The notes beneath the pieces were generated by a model. The model saw nothing but the letters and a program-made list of their open reading frames with translations, did not search any database and was not told the DNA's origin. DNA of 64,000 bases from Citrus sinensis (lineage: Eukaryota > Streptophyta > Magnoliopsida > Sapindales > Rutaceae), in NCBI RefSeq assembly GCF_022201045.2, contig NC_068558.1, positions 46,527,001-46,591,000 on the forward strand. Direction: 5' to 3'. The number at the start of each line of letters is the position of its first letter. Position 1 is the stretch's first letter. Of the stretch, positions 48,921 to 62,118 are shown one piece after another. The position numbers and the translations under genes were made by a program.

Positions 48921-49554
48921 CTGATAATTGTCCATTATTATATTTATTTGGCCTGGCTTCTTAAATAAAATTTTACAGCTAAGAGAATCTATAGTGCAAG
49001 GAACTAAACACTTAATAAATTCACATAACTTTATTACGAAACCCGGAGCATAACAGTCGTACTGAGATAATGCGAAGAAAAAGTTAAGCAGCACGCTGAG
49101 AAAATTAATAACATACACAGAAACAGTCCACAACAGGTTATTGCGCATTCACCAATCTACTACCATACAATTGAATGCCACTAACATCGATGAGCATTAT
49201 TATTATGCAAGACCAAAATAAATAATTCAACAAGTAGACAATAATCCATTCTCATGAGTCAGTCAATACAAATCAATAAAACCCTCAATGCGGCTATACA
49301 ATAACAATCTACTTTAAAAGGTACATATAAAAGCCTACAGCGAGAGGAGAGTGAAGAGAACACTGGCGTACACAGTGTAGTACCCAAATGCTTGGCAAGC
49401 CAGCACTCCCAATTCCCTTGTGTCAAGAGTTAATAACTCTATATTCCATCCCTTCCATTCCTTGGTCTCTGCAACACCATGCCTTAGCACTCAGGTGACC
49501 AATATCATCAGGTGCTATACAAATTAATCATCAATTTCATAAAATGTACCGCGC

Positions 49555-52073
49555 CTATGCATATACATGGCATGTTTTTCTGTTGTGCCCTGCTCCTTTG
49601 CACTTGCTACAATGCAATTCTCTCTTAGGACGCCCTCTCCATCTTATTCTTCTCTTCTTTGGCGGCCCAGTCAAAGGTAGAAGCGGAGGGGGGCGAACTT
49701 GAACTGGTACTTGAACTTGCGCAGATTGCGAAGCTTGCAAAAGCTGATCTACTGCTGGGACTGGATTTACTGATTCTGAATATGTCAACCGGAAAGCTTC
49801 AGTTGTATAAAACTTGGAGCAATAGTCAGGCAAATTCCTACCCACATGCTGAAGGACGGCCGCTGCATGGACACATGGGAAACCATTCAGTTGCCAACCT
49901 CTGCAATTACAGTCCCAGACATCAATGTTCACAACATTGAATGTACCCAAACCACGGACCTCAAAAGAACTACCCAGTCCTAATAGAACTTGGAGAGAAT
50001 GTGTTTTGAGCATTTCATTCTGTAATTTATCTTCCAAAGATGGAGTTAACTTTGTCAACCACTGATTTGAATCCATCCTCCGGCTGTACATCAGCTCCAT
50101 AATCTTACGGCAAATGGTACTGATAATCTGCACTATTGGCAATTCAGGAAGCTCACCCACCCAGCAATAAAATGATTCAGCAATGTGTGATGTCATTTGG
50201 TTGTGTCGTGAACCTTTGAAGAGCGCATTTGCCCAGTTTTCAGGTTCACTACGCAGAATCCAATCAAAGGCCTCAGATGAAACACTCTTAATGCTGTCAA
50301 TGAATTTGCTAAATTCGTCAAGTGTGCCAGCTTGAGCGGCATCATACAAGTGAGCAACAATCACACTAACAACTTCCTCAGTATATGAGCCTTTCAGATC
50401 TCTTTTTAACTCCTCTGTCAGATGATGAAGGCAATAACAATAGTACGAATTTTCAAAAACCGAGAGAATAGACGCTCTCAGTTGCCCCAGCCTATCTGTT
50501 ACAAATGTTATTGATTGGCATGTTGAAAGTGCAGATTTTAATTGAAGCAAGAACCAATGCCAATTATCATCACTCACAGCATCTACCACACCAAAAGCAA
50601 CTGGAAAAATTTCATCATTTCCATCCAATGCTGTAGCAGTCAGTAAACTTGATTGGTACTTTGATTTTATAGGAAAAGAGTCGAGAAAAATAAGAGGGCG
50701 GCAACCATTCTGAAACCCATATAATGAGGCATGCAAGGCAACAAATAAATGATGGAAACTCAAGTCCTCCCTCGTACTAAGAGTGACCACACTACCCGGA
50801 TTTGTCTCCAATATTTTATCAACTAGCCAAGGCAGCTGATTGTAAGAATCTTTGTATGAAACTTGAGACTCTCCCCGGGCATTCTCTAAGGCACGCCATG
50901 CTTTAACATATCCTAATTCAATTCCAAAATCTCGGCGAATTTCTTCAGCAATTTCTTTTGGTTTACATTTTGGGGCCTCCAGCAACTTCTCCTTTACAAT
51001 CGATGCCAGCAATTTCCTAGAGGCTTTGGAACGAGTTGTTGGATCAGGGCCCGCTTTACATGTATGCATTCCATTCATTGTTTTGATTTGAAATAATTGT
51101 GTTGTAGGGACTCTCGACGCATGAATCCTCCATGGGCAACCTTCAGCTTTGCACTTTGCGGTTACACGCAACCCCTCATTCTTCTTAAAACAGTAAGTGA
51201 AGCCATGAGCAACTGAATATTTGTACAAGGCATCACGAAAGTCATGAACATTATTGAACCGCTGGTGTACACCAGTTATGCAATTTTTCCATGATTTGAT
51301 AAGTTTCTGCTGCCTAAGATCGGAACCAGCTGGAGCTGAGTTACTGAGCTGCCTTGTATCTCCAGCATCTGAAGCAGCTGGAAACAAGGTGTTGAGTAGC
51401 ACCATGTCTCCAGAAACAGAAGGAAGGGGAATTAAATTGTCAGACGGAGTGACGGACTCAGCCCCTGTTGTCCTGCTAGACCTGCAAGAACAAGTTTCCA
51501 TGAGATAAAAAAGCAACAGTGACAACTATCTATACTTGGCTAAACTCTGACCAAGAGCCCTGAATGTGCAAATAGTTCAGCAGCACCCTTTTCAGGTTGC
51601 TATCAAAACTTGATGATTGACCAGTGGACTAAAGAGTCCTACCATGAACCTGAACCATATGAAGAAAACAACATAATAAGACAGAACAATTTTATGCTAA
51701 TCCAAACTTAAACAAGTGCACACTACCTACTGCAAGGATTGGTCAAAGCATCATCTGTCGGCTTCTCACCAACCATGACATAAACATCAACAGTTCCAGA
51801 ATCTTCATGAAAATCAATCAAGCGTCTTATATCTTTGTCGCCAGATATTGTGATGAGAGTCTTATTGTTGTTAGGGAGGAAATACTTGACAATCATGGAA
51901 TTAGGATCATACTTCCACATCTCCGCCATCTCTAACTTCAATTCATCAAATGAACTCTCTTTATTTACACTGAGAGCATGAGCATCCCCACCCGAGTACA
52001 CCAATGAACCATCATTGGCTGTTGTAAACTTCCCACCTGACTGACATATAAGAATAAGTTTTCCCTTACCCAT
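49555..52073 (-). CDS. MUSTANG-type domesticated MULE transposase with N-terminal PB1 domain
   Basis: Mutator-transposase-derived plant protein of the MUSTANG family; the PB1 domain places it in the MUGB group. Family members are essential or growth-affecting nuclear proteins in Arabidopsis. Coding exons 52073-51727 and 51481-49555 give 757 residues. A noncoding leader exon probably ends near 52560, joined to a splice acceptor just before the ATG. PB1 is at about 1-100, with KLILICQSGGKF and TITISGDKDIRRLI-like sequence. A MuDR N-terminal WRKY-like zinc region (CKAEGCPWRIHA...) follows, then the MULE transposase core with FLDSFPIKSKYQ and FVTDRLGQL (both Asp retained), YCYCLHHL, and IAESFYCW. 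Near the end come a SWIM finger CNCRGWQLNGFPCVHAAAV and a CCHC knuckle CSKCKGAGHNRKTC. No TIRs were found around it, consistent with domestication. The donor choice at 51727 is fixed by frame. Confidence 0.92.
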
Positions 52074-52801
52074 AGCTTCACACCCAGTGCCAATATCTGT
52101 GAAAACCAACATCAAATGAGTCCAATAATACAAGAAACTTTCCATCAAATATCAAAATCTGACACATTAGGCATAAACTGCTTAAAAGCACTCAATGCTC
52201 CATTCAAGTTTCTTTTGCATCAAATATTAGCTCCATTCACAGCAGAAAGTGATGCAGGATTTAGAATTCACGTATCCAACTATTTGATATCATACTCTTG
52301 AAAAATAATCTAATTGTTTCAGGTCCAATTAAGGGGGAAAAGAAAGCAAAAATACTAACCTACAATTGAGCAAAATGCGTTATGTAAATATCCATAAAAA
52401 TGGTAATTTTAGAGGTTCTTCAAGTTATTGTTTCTCCCCAAACCCTAGATACCAAATCGCAATCAAGGGTTTTTAAGCACCGCTGTTTAAAACAACTTTG
52501 ACGAGATTTTAAACACTAAAATACAAGTAAAATTCGAAGAACAAATTAGAATAGCAAACCTGATCCACGAACCCTAGCTCGACATGCGGAAGAGGAGAGA
52601 CGAGAGTGAAGAAGAGAAAGAGGTCAATGGTGAAATTGAGGCTAAATTGCATATAGCCCCCGTCAACGAGGTTAATCAAAATTTGGTATAACATTTAATG
52701 GTCCCTAATATCTGAACTTTCTACAAACAAAACATAATTTATCTATTTATATCACATAAGTCCTAATTCTTACAGCAATGACTAAAATACCCATGTGATC
52801 T

Positions 52802-53067
52802 TTATTTATTTATTTATTATATGAGACTATTGCTTAAGAGTACAACTCACATTACATGAAATTATAACTTATATTTATAAATCAAATATTGTTAAGATTA
52901 TTTTACACATTAATTTTTATGAAGCACGGCTCAAATTTTAATATATAACATTCTCTAATATTCGAGGATGTCTACTACATTTTTAAAAAGGAGAAGACTA
53001 CATTCACTTAAATTGAGGAAGGAAATTAAAACCCCATAATATTGAGGTTAGGGTTAGCCTAGTGGCT
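52802..53067 (-). mobile_element. SINE-like element, copy B (inverted)
   Basis: Bounded by a perfect 17-bp direct repeat AAATACCCATGTGATCT (52785-52801 and 53068-53084), a length typical of retroposon target duplications. Read on the minus strand, its body matches copy A at 41680-41978: TTTCCTTCCTCAATT, then a CGAATATT segment, then TTACATGAAATT- and GAGACTATTG-type blocks in the same order. The minus-strand 3' end is an ATAA/AAATAAATAAA tail, as in a SINE. The tRNA-like head of copy A is absent, so this copy is probably 5'-truncated or has a different head. Confidence 0.65.
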
Positions 53068-53790
53068 AAATACCCATGTGATCTAGTTTGGTGATAAAAA
53101 TATTTTTATTCCCAGCAGCATTGCGTTTGGAATGTATTTGATAGAAATTGACAAGATATGCCTTTATTTCATAAAATAAGCACATTTAAGAGAGCTGCAT
53201 AGTATATACATTACTGTCATAAAAAGTTTTACCCAAAGAGTTTTATTTATTTATTTTTTTCATGCAAAAGAGTCATTTAGAAAATAAATTTTATATCTTG
53301 AAATTATTATATAATTCAAAATTTTTCAAAAATAAAAGTAAATCATAATAATTATTGAAGTCACACCACAATTGATGCCATGTAAAATTATAATAAAATA
53401 GTTCAAGGCACATAAACAAAAATATATTTAAAAGAAAATACTACGTAAAACTTCAAAAGCTTTAAATCCAATAAAACGTACTTTACTTATTCTCGTAATA
53501 GTATTCTAGTATGCAATTAAAATTAATGAATCTAACTATTTTCTTTTTTTCACTTTTTTTTTTAACTTGAGAATTTCATGGATAACAACTTTACCTTAAT
53601 ATGGCTTTATTAGAAAATACTCTACAATACCCTCTTTAAAGAAAATTCAAACTAGTGAACTTTTCAAAATCTTTGTGATTGAATTTTTTTATAGTTAAAA
53701 AAAAACATGAGAGATGATGTGTCTGCATAATGTTGGAATTTGCATTTTAAAAATTTGATGATATTTTTATTTTAAAATCATTTTTAGAGG

Positions 53791-53930
53791 TACTTTAGAC
53801 TTCTTAATTAGTTTTTTTTTAATACATCAATTCATTTAATATTTTTTAATTTAAAAAATTGTACTTTAGACTTCTTAATTAGTTTTTTTTTAATACATCA
53901 ATTCAATTAATATTTTTTACCCCTTTTAGA
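53791..53930. repeat. Two-copy tandem repeat, period about 71 bp
   Basis: The unit starting TACTTTAGACTTCTTAATTA at 53791 recurs at 53862, including the following T-run and AATACATCAATTCA, with one or two differences. Noncoding; likely a local duplication. Confidence 0.8.
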
Positions 53931-55743
53931 GTACACTGTTACTAACACCTATCTTTTATTAATTGTTTTATCCCCAGGATATCTAAGGTTGTAGTTAAGC
54001 CCATCAGTAACATAATGCTTATTTTGTGGGAATACCTAATTTATATCATAATTAATGTTTTATTTTATGTGTCATCTATTGATTGAGTGCATGTTAATAA
54101 TCAATAATAAAATTAATTAATATCATACATAAAAAATCAAACGAGATAGGTGAAAACTTGAAAAATTAATTTGCACCCCTATAAATATTTCTTAATACCC
54201 CTTTTCTTTATTAACCCCATTAAAATATTTTTAAAATTATAAAATTCTTTTAATACCTCCATCAATGACAAAAATACCCTTAATTAAAACTTATTATTGT
54301 AAACCACATTCTCTAATTGTTGTTTATTTTCATTATTAAATCTCATTTCAACAATAGGATTTCTTCAATTCAAAAGAAACAAAAAACAATCGGTTTTCTT
54401 CTCTCCATTGCAATCACCGGTGGTAAATTCCTCACCAAAAAATTAGAGGAAAAAACAACTTTTTTTTAATTTCTAGAATGTTAGATTTTTTAAAAAGAAA
54501 AAATTATTTAAATTTTGAGTGGGGTTTTAATTAGAAATCATCTTATTATGTAATTTTAATAAAAGTAAAAATTGTAAAATAATTAAATGAGTCTTAAGAG
54601 ATATTGGAGGCGTGCCAATATTCCCACTCAAATTCAATATAAGAAGAACCTTAGAACTTTATGTAAACAATGGACGCATGACATCAAAGCTAAACATGCG
54701 GGCACAAATTACAAAATATATCTAATTGACGAGTTTGTAGCTTAGAACTGATGAATAAAAGGCCTGACCCAACCTGATTCTTGTAAATACGCGTGACGTA
54801 AAAGATTTTAAGTAAAAGGAGTTCGATGAGAAAGACGCCAGGGTGCCGACGGCACTAAATTTATTTTATAACTTGGGGCATGTGGGTGGGTGAGAAAGGA
54901 ATCGTTCACAATCAATTGGGCCTAAGAAGGCCCAGATTCTCATTGCGGTGAAAAATGCACCATGGGACTTGGAATGCGGGGACAGAGGTTCGTATTTCAC
55001 AATCGTAATGGCTCAATTTGAAGGAAAAGCAACAAAATCAATTAATTAATCTGTCGGAAAGCATGACATCTTGTGCTTTACGTGATGTTGTCGGGTGTCA
55101 ACTAACTATAAAATTTGCTGCTGGAGTGGATCCCGTGGAGGCGTGAAGCTTCGTCCCTTTATTACTAGAGAAATATTATTGCTATTTTGTTTTGAAGCGA
55201 CGGTAGTAATATTTGGTACGTGTTTGGTGTCTAACCACATGGTGGGTAGGTCCACCGTATTCTATCAATCGACCTTGTTATTATGTGAACTCCATGGCGG
55301 TCCCTTCAACAGTATCAAATTTGTCCATTGCATAAGGTTAAGACTCGAGATCAAGTTTCAATAGACTTTGGAGCATCTAAATTCCTAATGTACCCAGATT
55401 CTAATATATTTTGTAAACATTAACCAAAAAACATAAATGAATAAATAAATAAATGCACTGCCTAAAAGAACCTTGGCGTCACCGCCTCTCCAGAACCGAG
55501 TTTTTACTTTTGATAAAGTCACCAAAAAATTCTTTCTTTAGAGTTTTCAAAGTGAAAACTAGTAATAATACAAATGACTGTAAACATCTGGAATGAGGAC
55601 GCTCTGCCCTTGTGGGCTTGTTCTGGCTTCACAAATCGCAATCCTGGCAATCTTACCTACTTCATAAAGATTTTCTTTCCTTAGAATAATGGAAAGACAT
55701 TGCTAGAAAGCCTAGAGCTACCAAGGTAAAATAAAATGTTGAA

Positions 55744-58419
55744 TTATGTTAGAATAACATCGAAGTCACTAAGTGTCCACTCTGCTACTTCATCTTTCTT
55801 ACTAACAAAAATTTCAGTACCCGTGTCGAGTGATGTCCATATTCTTCTAGCTGGATGGGTGCCTGGATCCTAAATAGAAGGAAGCCATTTCCATAAATTA
55901 AAATTGATTGATAATGAAATGTAATGCATTGTCATTAAGGTAGTTTATGCAACACTAACCTGATAGAAGTATAGCCTACTGGATAGGCCACCGACATCAA
56001 GCTCCCAAGTTCTTGCATCCCCTACCCAACCCTGTCCTTTTTTGGTTGGATAGCCATATTCAGCCCAAATAGGGTGCGGCAGCAACTGAACTATCTCCTG
56101 TGCCTGAGGATTGCTGTAAGGATCGCAAGTGTCGACTGGCTGCTCCAAATGCTGAGCATTCCCAGGAGCACAATAGTAGTGATAAGCTCCATATGGGAAG
56201 TTGGCAGTATCATTCCTATAAATCTTTTTGTTGTGTGGAGTAATGTGATACGGTGGGCAGTTCTTCTGAGCTGTAGGGCTGCACCAAGCTGGAGTTCTAG
56301 GGTTTATGATCATCTCACTGTATCTGGTTACATCAGTAAACACGTCCCCATTACACGGACTGCCATCATTCTTCCAACAGCTGCCCATATCTATCAGGTA
56401 GAACTGGCTGTTTGGTCCTCCCCCTTGTTTGACATCCAAAGTCAATCTTACCTTGAAATTAGGTGACTCCGGAAGCTGGAAAACAACCATTTTGTTCATG
56501 TCACACAACCGTGAAGATATAGCAACACACAGAAGACAACAGAGAAACTCAACTTAACCGAATTGGACGGAATTGAAGTTTATCTCCATAAGCAATCAGA
56601 ACAATATGGACATTTGATTACAAAAATTGGGTCACTCCAACTTGATCCAAGGTTTTGTAATCTAACTGTGTGATTTACATTTAACTAACTACCATAAGGG
56701 GAGCCAAGAAAGTAATGTGTATCTCTTGTAACTGCATCTAAAATTCTGTTTCAGTTTGACCTGTTCTAAAGGTTACAGAAATATGAGTGAAGATGGGTCC
56801 ATTGATCATATATTAAGTTTTTGGTTGAATTAGTTGGGATTTGACTACCTCAAGATTGCAGTCCTGGGAATCAAAAAGGCTGAACATGAATACAGCTTCC
56901 AACCATAGCTGTATGGCTTTTATGACATACAGAGATAAATAATATGACCTTGTGACTTTCACTACTCTAATTCAAGGTCTATGGAAACAATTCCTTATGA
57001 ATATGAAAGAATAAATATCTGTTGAGGCTTTACATATTAACTTTATTTGGGAAGAGTTATTAATCTATACTGGCTGGATAATGACAGGTTAATTGTTAAT
57101 GACTTACCCATCTTTGAAGCTACACCCGAATTTAAATCATTCCAATTAGAGTTGCAGGAATATGCTTTAACTATCTAGTTTACAATCTTTCTCTTATCAA
57201 TATCTGCCAATTAGACGAATACATATTTAGTATTAAGACAAGCAATAAGACTAGCTACCTATCTATTTTTCACTTGACGAGAGCCACAATTAATATAAAA
57301 AAGAAATAAAGACGGGTCAATATCCATAATAGAATTATCAATATAACAATTAATTAGTAATGGCATATTAATAAAAGAAAAAAAGAAATAAAGATGGGTC
57401 AATATCCGTGGTAGAATTATCAATATAACGATTAACTCATCCAATTAGTAATGGTATACTTACAGTTTTGAGCATTCCTCTTGTTTCATAATGGTAACCT
57501 CCAGAGAACCCTTTAGTTGCATCAGCTCTGAGGTAGAGCATCAACCAAGGATATTTTTTAGAAGTCTTGAGTTTATGTTTAAAAACCCAACTCCCAGCAC
57601 CAACTTTCTTCTCCCAAGCCACCTCATAAAAGGAAACTCCATCAAGTCCGGCTTCGATGTCAGCTCCCAAATCATAAGTACCTTTAAAGCTTCCTCTCAG
57701 TGTACCATCTCTAAAGAGCTGTGTTGGTTGATGAAATAGAATGGGTTGATTCATACACCCAGCTCCAAAGCAAGGAAATCTTCCAGGACTAAAAGGTGGT
57801 ACTTTTTTCCCATTTGCAGGACACAAACCAGACCTCGTGTCATAGTTTCCATTTTTCAACATAACCATCCAAAATTGCCAGGGATTTGGGGTGTCCTCAA
57901 CTTGACACAATGAACCCAAATACAACTCCTTCTCTGCGGCATAAAGGTCTGGGTTGTTCACGGCTTCTGGGTTCAAGCCGGAAAATGCCATCCCCACACC
58001 AAGCTTGTTATCAGCTTCTGATACTCTGTGCACAAGAGAAGAAGAACCTGCTCCATTCCAACACAACAAAGATTCAAGACTTGCTAAAAACAGTAATAAA
58101 TATAAATGAAAAAATAAAAAGAAAGAACCCAATAATTTTATAATGTGATTTTTCTTCTACGGTGATTGTGCTTACTTGAAAGATCAAAGCAGTCAGCAGC
58201 TCTAGGGCTGCCCATGCCAGGAGCTTCTTTGCCGACTTCATTGCAAAAGTCCCAAGCTTCAAACGCAACTCTCAAGCCATCTCTTCTCATTCCTGGGTCT
58301 CCCACAGCTGAGACAAATTCATTTCCAGTTGCACCATTTGCAGCACTCGACACTATGAACACATTTAGCAAGAGAAACATCAAATTCAACCACCGGACCT
58401 CCTCCATGGCCGTTCCCAT
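55744..58419 (-). CDS. Secreted plant protein of unknown function (DUF7705-like)
   Basis: Four coding exons on the minus strand: 58419-58176, 58083-57464, 56475-55960 and 55869-55744, giving 501 residues; phases match across all introns. The N-terminus (MGTAMEEVRWLNLMFLLLNVFIVSSAANG) is a clear signal peptide. The mature part is rich in Trp, Tyr, Pro and Gly and has many cysteines (for example CQVEDTPNPWQFW, CFGAGCMNQP, CWKNDGSPCNGD, YYCAPGNA, VDTCDPYSNPQAQE), consistent with disulphide bonding in the apoplast or wall. I recognise it only as a conserved plant family annotated as uncharacterised, possibly DUF7705. No enzyme motif is evident. A 141-bp fold-back MITE is inserted 170 bp upstream of the ATG, in the promoter. 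Confidence 0.85.
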
Positions 58420-58588
58420 TGTGTTCTGTTGTAAAAGCGAGGCAGAGGAAGGTGTTATTTATATATACGTGTCTAACTGGAGATTCTGTATGTGGGTCTG
58501 CTCGCTCAGTTGCAGCCTGCAGGTAAGGTGAAGTTGGCCTTCTCATGTATATTTTTAATTTTTAAAATTGATAATGTATTAGTAATTA

Positions 58589-58729
58589 GGATCCAGCTAT
58601 GGTGCCACAGTTGTATGGTACCACAGCTGGATCCAACCATTGGATCTAGCTCTGGTGACAACTGTGGGCTAGATCCAATGGTTGGATCTATCTGTGGTAC
58701 CATACAACAGTGGTACCACAGATTTGTCC
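58589..58729. mobile_element. Mutator-like fold-back MITE, 141 bp
   Basis: Almost the whole element is an inverted repeat: left arm 58589-58650, right arm 58668-58729, with 17 bases between. About 52 of 62 positions pair; the inner 34 bp are nearly perfect (TTGTATGGTACCACAG, ATCCAACCATTGGATCTAGC). A 9-bp TAGTAATTA lies directly outside both ends (58580-58588, 58730-58738), the duplication length typical of Mutator-like elements. RNA from it would form a long hairpin. Confidence 0.8.
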
Positions 58730-61700
58730 TAGTAATTAAACTGATCATTGAAAATACAACTTTCCATTTATTGTGATACAGTAAGATATGATGACTGATA
58801 GTTGGATAATAAATTAATTTCCTTATACAATTTTTGTTGCTAAATATATTTGTGGGGTCGATTTTTTTTTTTTTCAAAATATATCAACTATGAGTTGGAT
58901 GAAAAATTATTTTCATTGTCAGTTACGTTAGGTTGATTCTCTAATTTCTACCAAGTATTATATGATTTTATTCTAAATATAAATGATTCATTCTTAGGTT
59001 TGCCGTCATAAATATCTGGCAATTTTGTAAGCATAATGTTTTATAATAAAAATAAAAATAAAAATAAAAGTAAAAGTAAAAGTAATTGGAATCATTTTGA
59101 TATTTTTTTTCCGGGAAAGTAGTTTTGTTTGATTGTTTGACTTTTACTTGAAGTTAACATTAACAATGACAGAATGTCCACCCCATTTCGGTGGGCTTTT
59201 TTGGTCCCAACCTATCTCGCTCGCACTATGTTCCGTGTGGGGTCAACAAAAGTGAATTGTGCCATTCGGCATTTGACCTAAAACGCAGTGACACGGATCA
59301 CGGGAAAAAGCTTTTATGTACGTAGCGACTGAAAATCAAATCAATTTCTGGTTCTCGTTAGTCATTTTTGGGAGGTCGGATTAGACTGAATTAATTCTTA
59401 AAATTAAATAAAATTGAATTAAATTAGATTAATTTTAATTAGATTGAATTATATAGTATTGTCCTTTCTTTGGTATGGTGTTGGACAGGGGTATGTCAAA
59501 TTTAATTTAATGAATCTAAAATAATATTTAAATAATATATTTTTCTAAATCATATAACTGTTTGTTAAATTTAATATTTAAATTTCAATATTATTGTAAA
59601 TAAATGATTGAATATTTTTTATGTTTAATATACTACATACTAGTTAAAATAAATTATTGAAATATAAATATAGTTTAATCTTAAATTTTAAAATATTAAA
59701 AATAAATTGTGCAATAAAATTTTGATATTAGCAACAAATTTAGATTATAAGATATTTAATCCTATTTAAACCCATGTAAAAATAGACATTAATAATTCTA
59801 TGAATGTTGGACTAAATTATTAGTCACGACAGTCAAATATGACACTAGATTTGATTTTTTTTTTTTTTATTCTTCAAATTAGTCTAACCCCACCTTTTAT
59901 TATCCAACATCCGAACATAACCCTAAAATCCTATATTTAAATTTAGATATACAGTAAAATAAAATCACTTAAAAGTCATTCAATCAAATCCTTAAAGATT
60001 AATTCTTTTATTTATAAAATTAATAAATATAGAAAAGATTTGAAAAAATATATATAAAAAAATGTATTCCCAATTAGTCTGAAAATTTGAAAATTATTGA
60101 CAATACAATTAGTTTTTGGGTAAATTTAATTTAACCAATTCCTGGAGGAGATAGTTGTTAGTTAATTCAGAATTTTACACTGTGGGATGAAACATTACAA
60201 ATCCAAATTCAACTTCTTTGTAGTCTCTGTCTTATTAACGACATGTTACAAGACTTTTTAAGTTAAAACAGCTCTACCATTTTACTAACGTCGGCCTAAT
60301 TTACAAGAAGAGTGCCTTTGAAAACTGCAGATTTCGCCTTATAGTACATTTGTTTCCAGTATTTATCCAGCATGCTTAAAACGATTTAAAATGCTTTGTG
60401 ATATGATTAAAGCAACCGGGTGCAAATTAACCAGTGAAGCAACTTCTGGTGTGGAGTGGACTCCCAATAAATATGTATAGAATTACTTGCACCTGTTGAT
60501 TTATTATTGTATTTCTTCGCAAGTACATCTGGTATTCTACTTACTTTGGGTATCTAGTGGTGAGTTTTTAAAACCTGTTAATTAAATAAAAGGATTGATT
60601 TCGAATTACTTCCTTCATAAATTAATTATCTTTAAATAATCTCTCTTACTTTTCAAAACTTTAATTTACCCATTTTTTGAAAAAAAAAACAAAAAAAATA
60701 TTAACCCACTTTTATTTTTTTTTTCTTATCTTTTGAGTAAATATAAAAATAAATTGAAGTTTTCAAAAATAAAAAGGAATGATTTAGAAATAGTCAATTC
60801 ACAAGGTAATAATCCGAAATTTACCCTTAAATAAGTTCACTTAATCCGTTTGACATCTTTGACAATTAATAATAATAATAATCTAAATTGTAAAACAAGC
60901 CGACATATGTGAACCTATCCATACGACGTTAGGGGGACTTATATAATTATCAATTGATAATGGAACTGGTAACGAATTTGGTAGAGCAAACAATTTTTAG
61001 TCAAGAATAGAAGGTCGACACATGTGCCACTGACTTCCTAATGAATTTACTTGATATGACTCCTACTCTCAAGTCTCAACTTTGTTAGTTTAGTTGATTA
61101 ACAAAGAAAGTTGTTTTCACCAGCAAAGAAAAACCGAAACAAATTGGAATAATTCGTTAGCGATTCAGAATGTGATACTTACACACCGTTTTTTTTTTTT
61201 TTTTTAATAAATATATTGAAAATAAAAAAAGAGAGAGAGAAAAAAAATCTGCCCTTTAGCTGGGCAATCTTTAATTCTTTGCGTGATGTTTTAACTTAGG
61301 CAACCTATCAATCATTAGAATATCAATGATGAAAGAAGGACGTAGTGTTGGGGGGATAAGGCTACGTTGCAGACGCTGTACCTAACAGCTGCACCTTAGC
61401 CAGCTCCACAAAGGGTGGATTTGGGAAGCAATTTCTTTCTCCTGTGCATTCGTGTCCTTCCACCATTGGGTGCGTAGTACGTAACAGATAATGTACTGTA
61501 CCGTAGCAAGCTCCCTGTTTGGGATATTCATGAAACCGGCGGCCACATACATGTGAAAATGTGTTATTTTTGTCGGGAAGAGGATACAAATACAATACAG
61601 ATGTTGCTTTATAATTTGACTGCCTTTCCCTGGGCAAAATAAAGCTTCAAAGTCACTCGACATAATATAAAATAACAACAAACCCCGGCCCATTCTTCAA

Positions 61701-62118
61701 GTTGTTGAGAAATCTTCTGACCCACTTCTCCGTATGTGCTACAAGCTACATATGTTTGTTGTTATTTGTAACTATACGCCCCTCAATTCTCATAAGTTAC
61801 GTATGTTCGATGATGGGTATATCTCAAATTCAAATATTTCATTCCTCCTCCTTAAACAAAAAAAATCAGAATCAAAACAGCTGTCCTCCGTTTGGTTTGA
61901 TGTTGAATTTATGAAGAGGTGGACAAGGACAACCGCTCCAGCCTTGTTGGGAACAGACGCATGGCAAGTACCTATAAATAATTAAATCATTAACACGCGT
62001 AGTGGCGTACAGTTGTTTGGCGCATGGCCTCGGCCTACCTCTCCATCCCAAACTCAACCCATGTGATCAGAAAATTGCCATTAGTCCATTACTATGTTAT
62101 GTAAATGGGTCGTACACT

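Larger units (their letters stand above)
44594..49554. other. Gene-poor intergenic region with TIR elements and microsatellites
   Basis: It contains the 3' UTR of the RADIALIS-like gene, two candidate TIR elements (46581-46990 and 48424-48920, listed separately), an AT run (45672-45690), a TTTA run (about 45257-45280), an AC run (47701-47724) and a short CAGGCT repeat (about 48050-48067). At 45497 the motif GGGGCGGAGCTAAGATT, common at the edges of degenerate plant repeats, begins a stretch that runs to about 45745. No protein-coding gene is supported; the ORFs near 47690-48365 are overlapping shadows in low-complexity DNA. Confidence 0.55.
52074..55743. other. MUSTANG promoter and A/T-rich intergenic region
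   Basis: The leader exon and promoter of the MUSTANG-type gene occupy 52074 to about 52700. SINE-like copy B is at 52802-53067 and a short tandem duplication at 53791-53930. The rest is A/T-rich without supported genes. The ORF at 55095-55364 has no recognisable domain. Confidence 0.55.

Noticed and set aside
53050-53060. Telomere-like TTAGGGTTAG
   Set aside because: Only about one and a half units at the edge of the SINE-like copy; chance or part of the element.
61362-61985. Several 60-100 codon ORFs as genes
   Set aside because: Overlapping frames on both strands, no domains, and overlap with a short repeat seen elsewhere in the window.
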